Below are positions 8,573 to 17,022 of a stretch of 64,000 nt of DNA, piece after piece; the stretch's first letter is position 1, and each line of letters opens with the position of its first letter. The notes under the pieces were generated by a model. It worked only from the letters and a program-made list of their open reading frames with translations, had not been told where the DNA came from and ran no database searches. This stretch comes from Corynebacterium sp. Marseille-P3884. Lineage in GTDB: Bacteria; Actinomycetota; Actinomycetes; Mycobacteriales; Mycobacteriaceae. The translations under genes were made by a program, and so were the position numbers. Where the stretch lies: positions 1 to 64,000 of the forward strand of contig NZ_JAGKSD010000003.1 in the NCBI RefSeq assembly GCF_017942225.1. The letters are read 5' to 3'.

Positions 8573-8884
8573 ATGACCACCACCCCACATGCTGAATCCG
8601 CCGATCACGGCTATATCAGTGACAAAGACCGATATTTGGCCCGATTGAAGCGCATTGAAGGCCAAGCCCGCGGGATTCATCGCATGATCGATGAAGAGAA
8701 TTACTGCATAGATATCCTCACCCAAATCAGTTCCATCACCTCAGCTCTGAACAACGTCGCGCTGAGCCTTCTCGATGACCATATGCGCCACTGCGTCGTC
8801 CGTGCGGCTCAAACCGACGGGCCGGAAGCTGAAGAAAAACTCGCCGAAGCCGCCGACGCCATCGCCCGCCTCGTCCGCTCCTAA
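8573..8884 (+). CDS. csoR: CsoR-like copper-sensing transcriptional repressor
   Basis: This metal-sensitive repressor of 103 residues (DUF156 fold) has the Cu(I) ligand triad Cys45, His70 and Cys74. Their spacing matches the Cys36-His61-Cys65 spacing of M. tuberculosis CsoR exactly. RYLARLKRIEGQARGI is the conserved DNA/tetramer helix. The ATG at 8573 is preferred; an in-frame GTG at 8540 would add 11 residues. It lies 47 bp after the copper ATPase and likely represses both divergent transcripts through the inverted repeat at 6078-6097 (inference). A hairpin follows the gene. Confidence 0.88.
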   Translation: MTTTPHAESADHGYISDKDRYLARLKRIEGQARGIHRMIDEENYCIDILTQISSITSALNNVALSLLDDHMRHCVVRAAQTDGPEAEEKLAEAADAIARLVRS

Positions 8885-8943
8885 ATCCTCAGGGCCAGAC
8901 GTCCAACCTCCTGCGCCCATTGCGACTAATCGGGTTAAGTGAC

Positions 8944-8987
8944 AAAAACCGGCGCCCTAGGAAAATAAATCCAAGGCGCCGGTATTT
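8944..8987. terminator. Hairpin terminator downstream of csoR
   Basis: ACCGGCGCC (8948-8956) pairs with GGCGCCGGT (8975-8983). The AAAAA before the stem gives a U-run for minus-strand transcripts, so it also suits termination of minus-strand transcripts arriving from tRNA-His. The plus side has only ATTT. Confidence 0.65.
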
Positions 8988-8997
8988 GTCCACCATG

Positions 8998-9035
8998 TCG
9001 CGACTGATCTGTCAACGATGTCCCGACTGATGACA
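8998..9035. mobile_element. Possible insertion-sequence end remnant
   Basis: Two imperfect direct repeats, TCGCGACTGAT (8998-9008) and TCCCGACTGATGACA (9021-9035), sit directly against tRNA-His. Paired short repeats of this kind resemble the ends of IS481-like elements (from memory). No transposase is present in the window. The same 15-mer, with one difference, occurs beside tRNA-Arg at 11863-11877. Confidence 0.35.
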
Positions 9036-9039
9036 TTGG

Positions 9040-9113
9040 GGTGGCTGACGGGACTCGAACCCGCGACACCCAGGATCACAACCTGGTGCTCTACCAGCTG
9101 AACTACAGCCACC
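9040..9113 (-). tRNA. tRNA-His (GTG)
   Basis: On the minus strand the acceptor GTGGCTG pairs with CAGCCAC. The anticodon is GTG, and an extra G at position -1 (9113) pairs with the C discriminator at 9040, the defining tRNA-His feature. Confidence 0.97.
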
Positions 9114-9161
9114 ATCGCTGCGAATTGCAGCGGGTTTCTACATTAGTTCACGCACCCGCTT

Positions 9162-9794
9162 TTACAAAAACTGCTGGTACGCGGCGGTCGCGGCCTTGGT
9201 GCTCTCGCTCGCTTCAGAGGAGGAGGGGCCCGGGGCGGGGACGAACACGCTGCGGCGGTAGTAGTCGAGCTCGCGGATGGATTCGACGATGTCGGCCAGG
9301 GCGCGGTGCGCCATGCCCTTGTCCGGCTGGTTGTAGTAGGCCTTCGGGAACCAGCGACGGGTGAGCTCCTTGACGGTGGAGACGTCGATCATGCGGTAGT
9401 GCAGCGCCGCATCCAGGCGCGGCATCTGCGCGCGGATGAAGGAGCGGTCCGTGGCGATGGAATTGCCGGCCAGCGGGGGACGGTGCTCGCCGCAGTGCTT
9501 TTCGACGAGCCCCAACACCGCGTCTTCCGCATCCTCAATCGTGACGGTGGAGGCCTTGATCTGCTCCGTCAGCCCGGAGGAGCCGTGCATCTCGGTGACG
9601 AAATCGTCCATCTCGGCCAGCTCCGCGTCGGTGGCGTGGACGACGAGGTCGATGCCGTCGTCGAGGATATTCAGCTCGGCATCGGTGACCAGGGCAGCGA
9701 CCTCCACGATGACGTGGCGGTCGGGGTCCAGCCCCGTCATTTCCAAATCGACCCAGACGATGCGGTCGTCTTTTTCTGCCAGTGCTTCACTCAT
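9162..9794 (-). CDS. orn: Oligoribonuclease
   Basis: The 210-residue DEDDh exonuclease degrades 2-5 nt RNA and cyclic-dinucleotide products such as pGpG. The first acidic pair is in [10 protein letters not shown], and the conserved HRALADI carries the catalytic His and last Asp. The start is ATG 9794 ([10 protein letters not shown]); an ATG three codons earlier is possible. It lies 10 bp after the cmrA-like gene on the same strand, as in mycobacteria where orn and the Rv2509 reductase are near neighbours. Confidence 0.94.
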   Translation of the reverse strand: MSEALAEKDDRIVWVDLEMTGLDPDRHVIVEVAALVTDAELNILDDGIDLVVHATDAELAEMDDFVTEMHGSSGLTEQIKASTVTIEDAEDAVLGLVEKHCGEHRPPLAGNSIATDRSFIRAQMPRLDAALHYRMIDVSTVKELTRRWFPKAYYNQPDKGMAHRALADIVESIRELDYYRRSVFVPAPGPSSSEASESTKAATAAYQQFL

Positions 9795-9804
9795 GGGGCC
9801 CACG

Positions 9805-10605
9805 CTAGCCCATCTTGGCGTAGAACCAGCCCATCACTGGTGCGAGCGCACCGCGGGGCGCATACGAGGAGACGAAGTCCATGGCCTTGGACAGCGGCCC
9901 CGGGGTGATGCGGCGGCGGTTCTTCTTCATCGCGTCGATGGTCTCGCGGGAGCAGGACTCGTAGGTGGTCCAGAGGAAATCGGGGACGACTTTGTCCACG
10001 ATGGACTGCTCTTCCTCCGGGATGACAGCATCGCGCACCGGGCCCGGTGCGAGGAGGGTGCAGTGGACGCCGGTCTTCTTCAGCTCGTAGTGCAGCGCCT
10101 CCGTGAACGCATTGACGCCGGCCTTTGTGAGCACGTACGTGGCGTTATTCGGGATCGGCACATTGCCGGCCGCCGAACCGACATTGCACAGTGCGCCCTC
10201 CCCGCGCGGGACCATCTGGTCGAGCACAGCTTTAGTGATGCGGAAGACGGCCGTGGCATTGAGGTTGAACTGGTTCGTCTCATAGGTCCAGTCCTGGTCC
10301 AAAAACGGCCCGAAGGAGGCGATGCCGGCGGAGTTGACGCAGATGGAGATGCGCTTTTCGTCGATAAGCGAAAGAAGCTTATCGACGTCATCCGCTACCG
10401 ACAGATCACGCGCCGCCACGATGACATCGACGCCGTAGTCCTTCTCAAGCTCCTCTGCGAGCTGCGTCAGGACGTCTTCGCGGCGTGCGACGATGATGAG
10501 GTTGTGGCCTTCGGCGGCGAAATCTCGGGCCATGGCCTCGCCGATGCCTTGGCTCGCTCCGGTGACCAGTGCGTAGGAATCTCGTGCGGGGGAGGGGAAA
10601 GTCAT
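9805..10605 (-). CDS. cmrA: Short-chain reductase, probable 3-oxo-mycolate reductase
   Basis: This classical SDR of 266 residues has the cofactor motif TGASQGIG at about residue 15 and the catalytic pair in YVLTK. Length, sequence style and location beside orn match CmrA/Rv2509, which reduces the keto group of newly condensed mycolate to give mature mycolic acid. The assignment rests on family plus neighbourhood; a generic SDR is the alternative. It carries two copies of the 11-mer GCTTATCGACG, in opposite orientations 7 bp apart (10359 and 10377). The two copies encode SLIDEK and DVDKLL. Confidence 0.8.
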   Translation of the reverse strand: MTFPSPARDSYALVTGASQGIGEAMARDFAAEGHNLIIVARREDVLTQLAEELEKDYGVDVIVAARDLSVADDVDKLLSLIDEKRISICVNSAGIASFGPFLDQDWTYETNQFNLNATAVFRITKAVLDQMVPRGEGALCNVGSAAGNVPIPNNATYVLTKAGVNAFTEALHYELKKTGVHCTLLAPGPVRDAVIPEEEQSIVDKVVPDFLWTTYESCSRETIDAMKKNRRRITPGPLSKAMDFVSSYAPRGALAPVMGWFYAKMG

Positions 10606-10710
10606 GCCTGCGAGCCTACAGGTGCGCTGGGGGCTGCTCCCGGATTACTTGACCGAGAATACGTCGCCCGGCTGGCACTCGAGTGCCCCATCGAAAGAAT
10701 TTCGGCGACG

Positions 10711-11130
10711 TCAGACTTCGTCGGAATTCCGGGGATTTCTCAGGCCCGAACCGTCCGGGGCGTGGGCCGGGTCGTGGCCGTATTCGATCTGTGCGTTGTT
10801 CTCGTCGACGAAGACGATGCGCGGGCTGTAATTGTCGAGCTCCTCCTCGGAGTACTGGGCGTAACCGATGATGATCACCAGGTCGCCCGGGCTGATCAGG
10901 TGCGCGGCCGCACCGTTGATCCCGATCACGCCAGTACCTGCTTCACCGGTGATGGCGTAGGTGGTCAAACGGTGGCCGTTCTCAATGTCGACGATGTCAA
11001 TCTGCTCGCCTTCGAGTAGATCGGCTGCCTTCATGAGCTCGGCGTCGATCGTGCACGACCCGACGTAGTGGAGATCTGCCTGGGTGACCGTGGCACGGTG
11101 GATCTTGGATTTCAACATGGTGCGGAACAC
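10711..11130 (-). CDS. panD: Aspartate 1-decarboxylase (pyruvoyl enzyme)
   Basis: PanD makes beta-alanine for pantothenate. The 139-residue proenzyme shows the self-cleavage site Gly24-Ser25 in HYVGSCTID, and Ser25 would become the pyruvoyl group. Other conserved motifs are [13 protein letters not shown] and NGAAAHL. The start is a GTG at 11130, giving [11 protein letters not shown], which aligns with the known corynebacterial N-terminus. panB and panC are not adjacent, as is common in corynebacteria. The C-terminal 20 residues are more divergent than the core. Confidence 0.95.
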   Translation of the reverse strand: MFRTMLKSKIHRATVTQADLHYVGSCTIDAELMKAADLLEGEQIDIVDIENGHRLTTYAITGEAGTGVIGINGAAAHLISPGDLVIIIGYAQYSEEELDNYSPRIVFVDENNAQIEYGHDPAHAPDGSGLRNPRNSDEV

Positions 11131-11163
11131 GGTTAGAAAGGCTACTCCACCTGCGGCTCGGGG

Positions 11164-11799
11164 CTATGCGTTCGCCTTGAAGTGGTTGATGTGGCAGTTC
11201 GGCCCCTCGGGCGGTTCCTCCGGGTCGTAGTCGTAGAGCCCGTCTTCGCCCTCCTCGCCAGCGGGGATGCCGTGGGTGCGGGTGTATTCCTCCAGCGAGT
11301 AGTCATCCACCACGCATTGGAACCAGTCCCGCATGTAGAGCGCCTGAATGGTCCGCGTCGGGTGGTTACGGTCGAATTCCACGATCTGTCCGCGGTTGCC
11401 GCCCGCCACGCCTTTGGCGTCAATGCACAGATAACAGTCGGACCAGGATTTAGCGAAGGGGATCCAACTTGGGTAGTACCAGTCGCCGGAGGGGAATTCG
11501 TTGTCTTTGGCGTCGATAAGCGCGCGCCATGTCTCTAATGCCTCCTCGAGGCTGAGTAGCTGGACTGGGCCGATAATGTCTTCGCCGTTCGATCCGTTGT
11601 GCCAGTGGTACAGCTCGATTAGCTCGGACGGGAAATCCACCCCGGCTTTTTCCAGCACCGGTGAATACGCGTTCACCGTGCGCTCTATGTCAGCGAGCGC
11701 CATTCCGTCGCCTAAAGCCATGAACGCCGGTGGGTAGATCGTGCCCATGAGAAATTCGAGTTCGTTGAGGGTCGCAGTGATCGTGAAAATGTTGTTCAT
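11164..11799 (-). CDS. SMI1/KNR4 (SUKH) family protein
   Basis: This 211-residue acidic soluble protein contains the SUKH-like segment FPSELIELYHWHNGSN, followed by alternating Trp-rich strands (WYYPSWIPFAKSW, GGNRGQIVEFD). SUKH proteins include immunity proteins against contact-dependent toxins and some regulators. No toxin gene is adjacent, so this is an orphan. The start is ATG 11799, with GATGAGGGCC just upstream. It is cotranscribable with panD (33-bp gap). Its role is unknown. Confidence 0.7.
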   Translation of the reverse strand: MNNIFTITATLNELEFLMGTIYPPAFMALGDGMALADIERTVNAYSPVLEKAGVDFPSELIELYHWHNGSNGEDIIGPVQLLSLEEALETWRALIDAKDNEFPSGDWYYPSWIPFAKSWSDCYLCIDAKGVAGGNRGQIVEFDRNHPTRTIQALYMRDWFQCVVDDYSLEEYTRTHGIPAGEEGEDGLYDYDPEEPPEGPNCHINHFKANA

Positions 11800-11882
11800 G
11801 GCCCTCATCGTAATTTCACGGGGCGTAGTTGGCGCACGTCAAATGTACATTTCAGTGCGCAATCGCGACTGATGACAAAGTG

Positions 11883-11956
11883 CGCCCCCAGCAGGACTCG
11901 AACCCGCGACCAGCCGGGTAGAAACCGGATGCTCTAATCCACTGAGCTATGGAGGC
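11883..11956 (-). tRNA. tRNA-Arg (TCT)
   Basis: On the minus strand the acceptor GCCTCCA pairs with TGGGGGC (one G-U). The D-stem is GCTC/GAGC, the anticodon loop gives TCT, and the T-arm is GGTTCGAGTCC. No encoded CCA. Confidence 0.96.
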
Positions 11957-12061
11957 TTGCCCTTCTGTCGCACACGGTGGCGTGCGTTTTGGGCGGATTT
12001 CATCGTAACGCACGGGGGACGGCTTTCCATATTGCCCTCCATCGAAAGTAGGGTGATTGCC

Positions 12062-14056
12062 ATGTCGGATAAGCAAGCAGTGAAGTCGGCGTGGCCGGTC
12101 TACCTCGCGGTGCTGGCGGTCGGCGCCGTGGTGGCCGGTGCGTTGTCGTTCAGTTTCGTGGGCGGTTCGCTCGCGGCGCTGGGCATCCCGGACCCGGGTC
12201 CGCTGACCACGGTGGGGCTGCCGGCGCTGCGTGGGGTCGCGTGGTTGCTCGCCGCGCTGGCGGCGGGCTCGTTCATGTTCTCGGGCTTCATGATCGCGCC
12301 GGACCGCGCAAAGCTTATCGACGCCACCCTCACCGTCGACGGCCACATCGCCGCCCGCACCGCGTCGTGGGCGAGCGCTGGCGTGGCGCTCATCGCCGTG
12401 GTGATGATTCCGCTGGTGCTCTCCGATGTCTCCGGTACCCCTCTGCCCGATGTCATGTTCTCCCCGCAGATGTGGGCGACTGCTTTGGAACGGGTCGCGG
12501 AAGCGAAGATCTGGCTGATCGTCGGGCTGATCGCGGCTGTCGTGGCCGGATTCGGTTTCGCGTGCAGCTCGTGGGCCTCGCAGGTCGCGCTATTCATCGG
12601 GTCGATCATTACCGTGATCCCGCTGGGCTTGTCGGGCCACTCCGCCTCGGGCGGCAACCACGATTACGGCACGAACTCCTACCTGTGGCACTTGGTGTTC
12701 ATGTTGCTGTGGGTCGGTGGTCTGCTGGCGCTGATCGCCCATGGCCGCAGGCTCGGGCCGGAGATGCCGCGCGCGGTGCGCAGGTATTCGGCGGTGGCGC
12801 TGTTCTCATTCATCACGCTGATGGTCTCCGGTGTGGTCAACGCCCTGATCCGCGTGCAGTTCTCCGACCTGACGTCGACCGCCTACGGGTGGACAGTGCT
12901 GCTGAAAGTCATCGGGCTGGCCGTGCTCGGTCTGCTCGGTTTCGCCCACCGCCAACTCACTATCCCGCAACTGGGGAAGAAGCCGGGGCTGTTTGTCCGC
13001 CTCGCGGTCGTCGAGACGCTCGTGATGGGTGCGGTCACGGGCGTGGCTGTCTCGATGGGCCGCACCCCGCCGCCGGCCCCGTTGCAGCCGGACCTGACAC
13101 CGATGCAGATCCAGATGGGCTACAACCTCCAAGTCGCGCCGACGGTGACCAATGTGTTCGGCATGTGGCGTTTCGAGGTCTTCTTCAGCGTCATCGCGAT
13201 TCTGCTCGCCGCCTATTACCTGCATCTTGTGCGCCGCGTGGACGGCTGGAAGCGCTCGCGCACCGCATGGTGGCTGGCCGGTTGTGCGACGACGGTCGTG
13301 ACCATGTCCTCGGGCATCGGCATGTACATGCCCGCGAGTTTCTCCGTGCACATGGTCGTGCACATGATTCTCTCGATGGTGGTGCCCGTCTTCCTCGTGC
13401 TTGGCGCGCCGCTGACCCTGGTGAAAGAGGCATACCCGGAAGGCGAATTCAACGCCCGCGCCTGGGTCGAAGCGTTCGAGGAATCGACCTTCCTCAAGGT
13501 GGTCACGTACCCGCCGGTGTCCACTGTGCAGTTCCTCGTGGTCTTCTACGTGCTCTACGTCTTCCCGTCGTTCTACGAAGTCGCCGTCTCCGAGCACGCC
13601 GGCCACCTCATCATGAACGCCGTCTTCCTGCTGTCTGGCTACTTCTACTTCTGGGATCTCATCGGACCGGACTATGTGCCCAACCGCCGCTCCACGGTGA
13701 TCCGCTTCGCGTGGTTCGTCTTCTCCATGCCCATCCACTTGTTCATGGGCGTGTACCTGATGCAGCTCAATTTCATTTTGGCGGAGACCTTTTACACGGA
13801 ACTCGAGCTTCCATGGAACCCGGATCTGCTGCGCGACCAAAAGGTCGGCGGCGGCATCGGCTGGGCGGCCGGCGGTTTCCCGATGGCGCTCGTCTTCGTC
13901 ATCCTGCTTCTGGGCTGGCTTCGCGACGATCGTGCTGATGCCAGGGATATCGACCGCCGCGAAGACGAGTCCGACGACGAAGAATGGCGCGCGTACAACG
14001 AGATGCTCGCGCAGTATTCGGCGCGCTCCCAGCAGGGTTCAAACGAGGCTCGCTAG
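12062..14056 (+). CDS. CopD-CtaG fusion: copper resistance D / cytochrome c oxidase assembly protein
   Basis: This polytopic membrane protein of 664 residues has two halves. The N-terminal half resembles CopD copper-uptake proteins, with a YLWHLVFMLLWVGGL segment. The C-terminal half is a CtaG-type cytochrome oxidase assembly region, with His/Met-rich helices such as FSVHMVVHMILSMVVP and FSMPIHLFMGVYLM. Fused CopD-CtaG proteins are standard in actinobacteria (Rv0102 type) and are thought to supply copper to oxidase. The start is ATG 12062 (MSDKQAVKS); the longer frame runs back to the tRNA-Arg. A short Asp/Glu-rich tail ends the protein. It is not linked to the copper island 3 kb away. Confidence 0.88.
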   Translation: MSDKQAVKSAWPVYLAVLAVGAVVAGALSFSFVGGSLAALGIPDPGPLTTVGLPALRGVAWLLAALAAGSFMFSGFMIAPDRAKLIDATLTVDGHIAARTASWASAGVALIAVVMIPLVLSDVSGTPLPDVMFSPQMWATALERVAEAKIWLIVGLIAAVVAGFGFACSSWASQVALFIGSIITVIPLGLSGHSASGGNHDYGTNSYLWHLVFMLLWVGGLLALIAHGRRLGPEMPRAVRRYSAVALFSFITLMVSGVVNALIRVQFSDLTSTAYGWTVLLKVIGLAVLGLLGFAHRQLTIPQLGKKPGLFVRLAVVETLVMGAVTGVAVSMGRTPPPAPLQPDLTPMQIQMGYNLQVAPTVTNVFGMWRFEVFFSVIAILLAAYYLHLVRRVDGWKRSRTAWWLAGCATTVVTMSSGIGMYMPASFSVHMVVHMILSMVVPVFLVLGAPLTLVKEAYPEGEFNARAWVEAFEESTFLKVVTYPPVSTVQFLVVFYVLYVFPSFYEVAVSEHAGHLIMNAVFLLSGYFYFWDLIGPDYVPNRRSTVIRFAWFVFSMPIHLFMGVYLMQLNFILAETFYTELELPWNPDLLRDQKVGGGIGWAAGGFPMALVFVILLLGWLRDDRADARDIDRREDESDDEEWRAYNEMLAQYSARSQQGSNEAR

Positions 14057-14076
14057 GGGAGAGAAGGAACCTTCTG

Positions 14077-14105
14077 CCTGTGGATAACTTTCGGTTATCC
14101 ACAGG
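14077..14105 (+). terminator. Perfect 12-bp hairpin containing two inverted DnaA boxes
   Basis: CCTGTGGATAAC (14077-14088) and GTTATCCACAGG (14094-14105) form a perfect stem with a TTTCG loop, followed by TTCTTCTTT, so a terminator is likely. Each arm contains the consensus DnaA 9-mer TTATCCACA or its complement. A DnaA-binding function is therefore possible as well. Confidence 0.6.
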
Positions 14106-14250
14106 TTCTTCTTTGCGTGCTCGCGCTGGTTCGAAAAGTGGGAAAAGCTTGAAGCGTCACCGCCTTATCGCAGGCAGGTGACGTTTAGAACACACCGAGA
14201 CAATTGGACAATTCTCACCACTGACACACCAGCGAAAGGTTCGAACCGAC

Positions 14251-14880
14251 ATGTCCCAACTTCCCATTACCCTGTCCGGCAATCTCACCGATGACCCGGT
14301 GATCAAGACTTTCGACACCGGCTCCACGCTCACGCGCATGCGCGTGGCCACCAGCCGCCGCGTCCGCACCGAGACCGAGGACGCCAACGGCAACGCCCAG
14401 TGGGCGGATACCGACCTGCTCTACATCGACGTCGAGTGTTGGGGTCAGCTCGCGGTGAACACCCACGTTTCTCTCACCAAGGGCATGCCTGTCGTCGTGA
14501 TCGGCCGCCTCGTTTCCGATAAGTGGACCGACGCCGAGGGCAATTCCCGCTACAAGCACATCATCAAGGCCAACCAGATCGCGCTCGAGCTCACCCGCTT
14601 CCAGGCGTCGTCCCGCTCCACCAGCGTGCACAAGCACACCGTCGACGGCATGAATGACGTCGAAGAGACCACCCGCGACGACATCGTCGAAGCGCAGGGA
14701 ACCACCAAGACCAATGCCGGCCAGACCCCGGCATCCTCGGCGCCAGCGACGGCTGCGGCTGCCAACGGCGTCATTGAGCGGGAGGGCACGGCCGAAGAGA
14801 TGAGTTTCGTCGACCGTCAGCGCGAATCGGCCCAGGAGGAGCAGGCGAAGCAGGAGGCGCCACCCGTGCCCGTCGGTTAA
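14251..14880 (+). CDS. Single-stranded DNA-binding protein, paralog without acidic tip
   Basis: This 209-residue protein has an N-terminal OB fold of about 115 residues (ITLSGNLTDDPVIKTF, MRVATSRRV, IDVECWGQLA, GMPVVVIGRL). A low-complexity Ala/Thr/Glu-rich tail follows. The canonical SSB ends in an acidic DDDIPF-type tip that recruits repair proteins; here the end is APPVPVG. It is therefore probably the accessory SSB of corynebacteria rather than the replicative one. The ATG follows CGAAAGG about 10 bp upstream. It stands alone, downstream of the DnaA-box hairpin. Confidence 0.87.
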   Translation: MSQLPITLSGNLTDDPVIKTFDTGSTLTRMRVATSRRVRTETEDANGNAQWADTDLLYIDVECWGQLAVNTHVSLTKGMPVVVIGRLVSDKWTDAEGNSRYKHIIKANQIALELTRFQASSRSTSVHKHTVDGMNDVEETTRDDIVEAQGTTKTNAGQTPASSAPATAAAANGVIEREGTAEEMSFVDRQRESAQEEQAKQEAPPVPVG

Positions 14881-15276
14881 GGCAGAACCGGCGTGGAGCC
14901 GCCCCGGTTAGTCGCGTTTGAAACCGCCTTGCAAAACCGCAGGTGAAATGTTGCTCATGTTTCTGGTGGGACCCGAAACTCAAACGGGACTAACCGGATC
15001 GAGTGGGCAGGCCCGATACCGCCCGAAACCGCATTGAAACCGCCCGAAACCGTCGCGAAACCCCCGCGAAACCGCAATGAACCCCAGGCGAACCCACCGC
15101 CACAGAAGCACTGTCGCTTTCACGCGCGCACTTCCACGCCTCGGCGCGGGGTGCGCGCTGCGCTGCGCGGTGCTGTGTGACTGCGCTGGCGCTGAGCGGT
15201 TCCGGGGCTGGCTGTGTGATGTACCCTTTGTGGTGATTTACGTTGTTCCACCTACACGGATGTAAAGGGGTCTTAA
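14881..15276. other. 396-bp intergenic region with repeat element and GAAACCGC arrays
   Basis: No gene is supported here. The region holds a 94-bp inverted-ended element (14904-14997) and then irregular repeats of GAAACCGC-like units at about 15017-15080, before a GC-rich stretch leading to ettA. A weak AAAGGGGT ribosome site precedes the ettA GTG. Confidence 0.8.
14904..14997. repeat. Dispersed palindrome-ended repeat, copy A (94 bp)
   Basis: The 18-bp ends, starting CCGGTTAGTC and finishing GGACTAACCGG, match as inverted repeats at 17 of 18 positions. The inner sequence differs from copies B and C, so this is a divergent family member. It lies just after the ssb-like stop codon. Confidence 0.75.
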
Positions 15277-16947
15277 GTGGCCGAGTTCATCTACACGATG
15301 AAGAATGTTCGCAGGGCCGTCGGTGACAAGGTCATTTTGGACAATGTCACGATGGCTTTCTACCCGGGCGCCAAGATCGGTGTCGTCGGTCCGAACGGCG
15401 CGGGTAAGTCCTCGCTGCTGAAGATCATGGCGGGTATTGACCAGCCGAATAACGGCGAGGCATTCCTCGACCCGGGCGCGACTGTGGGCATCCTGCTCCA
15501 GGAGCCGCCGTTGAACGAGGAGAAGACGGTCCGCGAGAATGTCGAAGAGGGCCTGGGCGACATCTTCGAGAAGAAGCAGCGCTTCGAGGAGATCGCCACC
15601 GAGATGGCCACGAATTACTCCGACGAGCTCATGGAGGAAATGGGCAAGCTGCAGGAGGAGCTCGATGCGGCTGACGCGTGGGAGGTCGATTCCAAGATCG
15701 AGCAGGCGATGGAAGCGCTCCGCTGCCCGCCGTCGGACTCGCCGGTGACCAACCTCTCCGGTGGTGAGCGCCGCCGCGTGGCCCTGGCCAAGTTGCTCCT
15801 CACGCAGCCGGACCTGCTGCTTCTCGACGAGCCGACGAACCACCTCGACGCCGAATCCGTCCTGTGGCTGGAGAAGCACCTGCAGGACTACCCGGGTGCT
15901 GTCCTGGCTGTGACACACGACCGCTACTTCCTCGACCATGTCGCGGAGTGGATCTGCGAGGTCGACCGCGGCAAGCTCTACCCGTACGAGGGCAACTACT
16001 CCACCTACCTGGAGAAGAAGGCTGAGCGTCTGGAGATCGCCGGCAAGAAGGACCAGAAACTGCAGAAGCGCCTGAAAGGCGAGCTGGAGTGGGTTCGCTC
16101 CTCGCCGAAGGCACGCCAGGCGAAGAATAAGGCGCGTCTGGAGCGCTACGAGGAGATGGCGGCCGAGGCGGAGCAGTACCGCAAGCTCGACTTCGAAGAG
16201 ATCCAGATCCCGACGCCGCCGCGTTTGGGCAACAAGGTCGTGGAGGTCAAGGACCTGAACAAGGGCTTCGACGGCCGCACCCTGATCAAGGATCTGTCGT
16301 TCACGCTGCCGCGCAATGGCATCGTCGGCGTGATCGGCCCGAACGGCGTGGGTAAGTCGACGCTGTTCAAGACGATCGTGGGCTTCGAGGAGCCGGATTC
16401 CGGCTCGGTCGAGGTCGGCGAAACCGTCCAGATCTCCTATGTCGACCAGAACCGCGAGAATATCGATCCGGAGCAGACGGTGTGGGAGGTCGTCTCTGAC
16501 GGTCTCGATTACATTCACGTCGGTCAGAACGAGATGCCGTCGCGTGCGTACCTGTCCGCGTTCGGCTTCAAGGGCCCGGACCAGCAGAAGCCGTCCAAGG
16601 TTCTCTCCGGTGGTGAGCGCAACCGCCTGAACCTGGCTTTGACGCTCAAGCAGGGCGGAAACCTGATCCTCCTCGACGAGCCGACCAACGACCTCGATGT
16701 CGAAACCCTGGGCTCTTTGGAGAATGCGCTGCAGAAATTCCCGGGTTGCGCCGTGGTCATTTCCCACGACCGCTGGTTCCTTGACCGAACTTGCACACAC
16801 ATCCTCGCCTGGGAGGGCAATATTGAGGAAGGCAAGTGGTTCTGGTTCGAAGGTAACTTCGGCGACTACGAGGCCAACAAGGTGGAGCGTCTCGGCGAGG
16901 AAGCCGCCAAGCCGTCCCGCGTCACGCACCGCAAGCTGACGCGCTAG
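15277..16947 (+). CDS. ettA: Energy-dependent translational throttle protein EttA (ABC-F ATPase)
   Basis: The 556-residue protein has two ABC ATPase domains. Walker A motifs are GPNGAGKSS and GPNGVGKST; signature motifs are LSGGERRRVA and LSGGERNRLN; Walker B motifs are LLLLDEPTNHLD and LILLDEPTNDLD. A charged linker separates the domains. EttA binds the ribosomal E site and tunes translation initiation to the ATP/ADP ratio. The start is GTG 15277 with AAAGGGG upstream. Length and the DEPTNHLD signature fit EttA rather than other ABC-F proteins. The downstream thioesterase could be cotranscribed. Confidence 0.95.
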   Translation: MAEFIYTMKNVRRAVGDKVILDNVTMAFYPGAKIGVVGPNGAGKSSLLKIMAGIDQPNNGEAFLDPGATVGILLQEPPLNEEKTVRENVEEGLGDIFEKKQRFEEIATEMATNYSDELMEEMGKLQEELDAADAWEVDSKIEQAMEALRCPPSDSPVTNLSGGERRRVALAKLLLTQPDLLLLDEPTNHLDAESVLWLEKHLQDYPGAVLAVTHDRYFLDHVAEWICEVDRGKLYPYEGNYSTYLEKKAERLEIAGKKDQKLQKRLKGELEWVRSSPKARQAKNKARLERYEEMAAEAEQYRKLDFEEIQIPTPPRLGNKVVEVKDLNKGFDGRTLIKDLSFTLPRNGIVGVIGPNGVGKSTLFKTIVGFEEPDSGSVEVGETVQISYVDQNRENIDPEQTVWEVVSDGLDYIHVGQNEMPSRAYLSAFGFKGPDQQKPSKVLSGGERNRLNLALTLKQGGNLILLDEPTNDLDVETLGSLENALQKFPGCAVVISHDRWFLDRTCTHILAWEGNIEEGKWFWFEGNFGDYEANKVERLGEEAAKPSRVTHRKLTR

Positions 16948-17022
16948 TCCACGCAGCTCACCCACCCGCGCACCCACGATCGCGCGGGTGGACTCGCTTT
17001 GAGAGAAAGGATCCACGGACTC

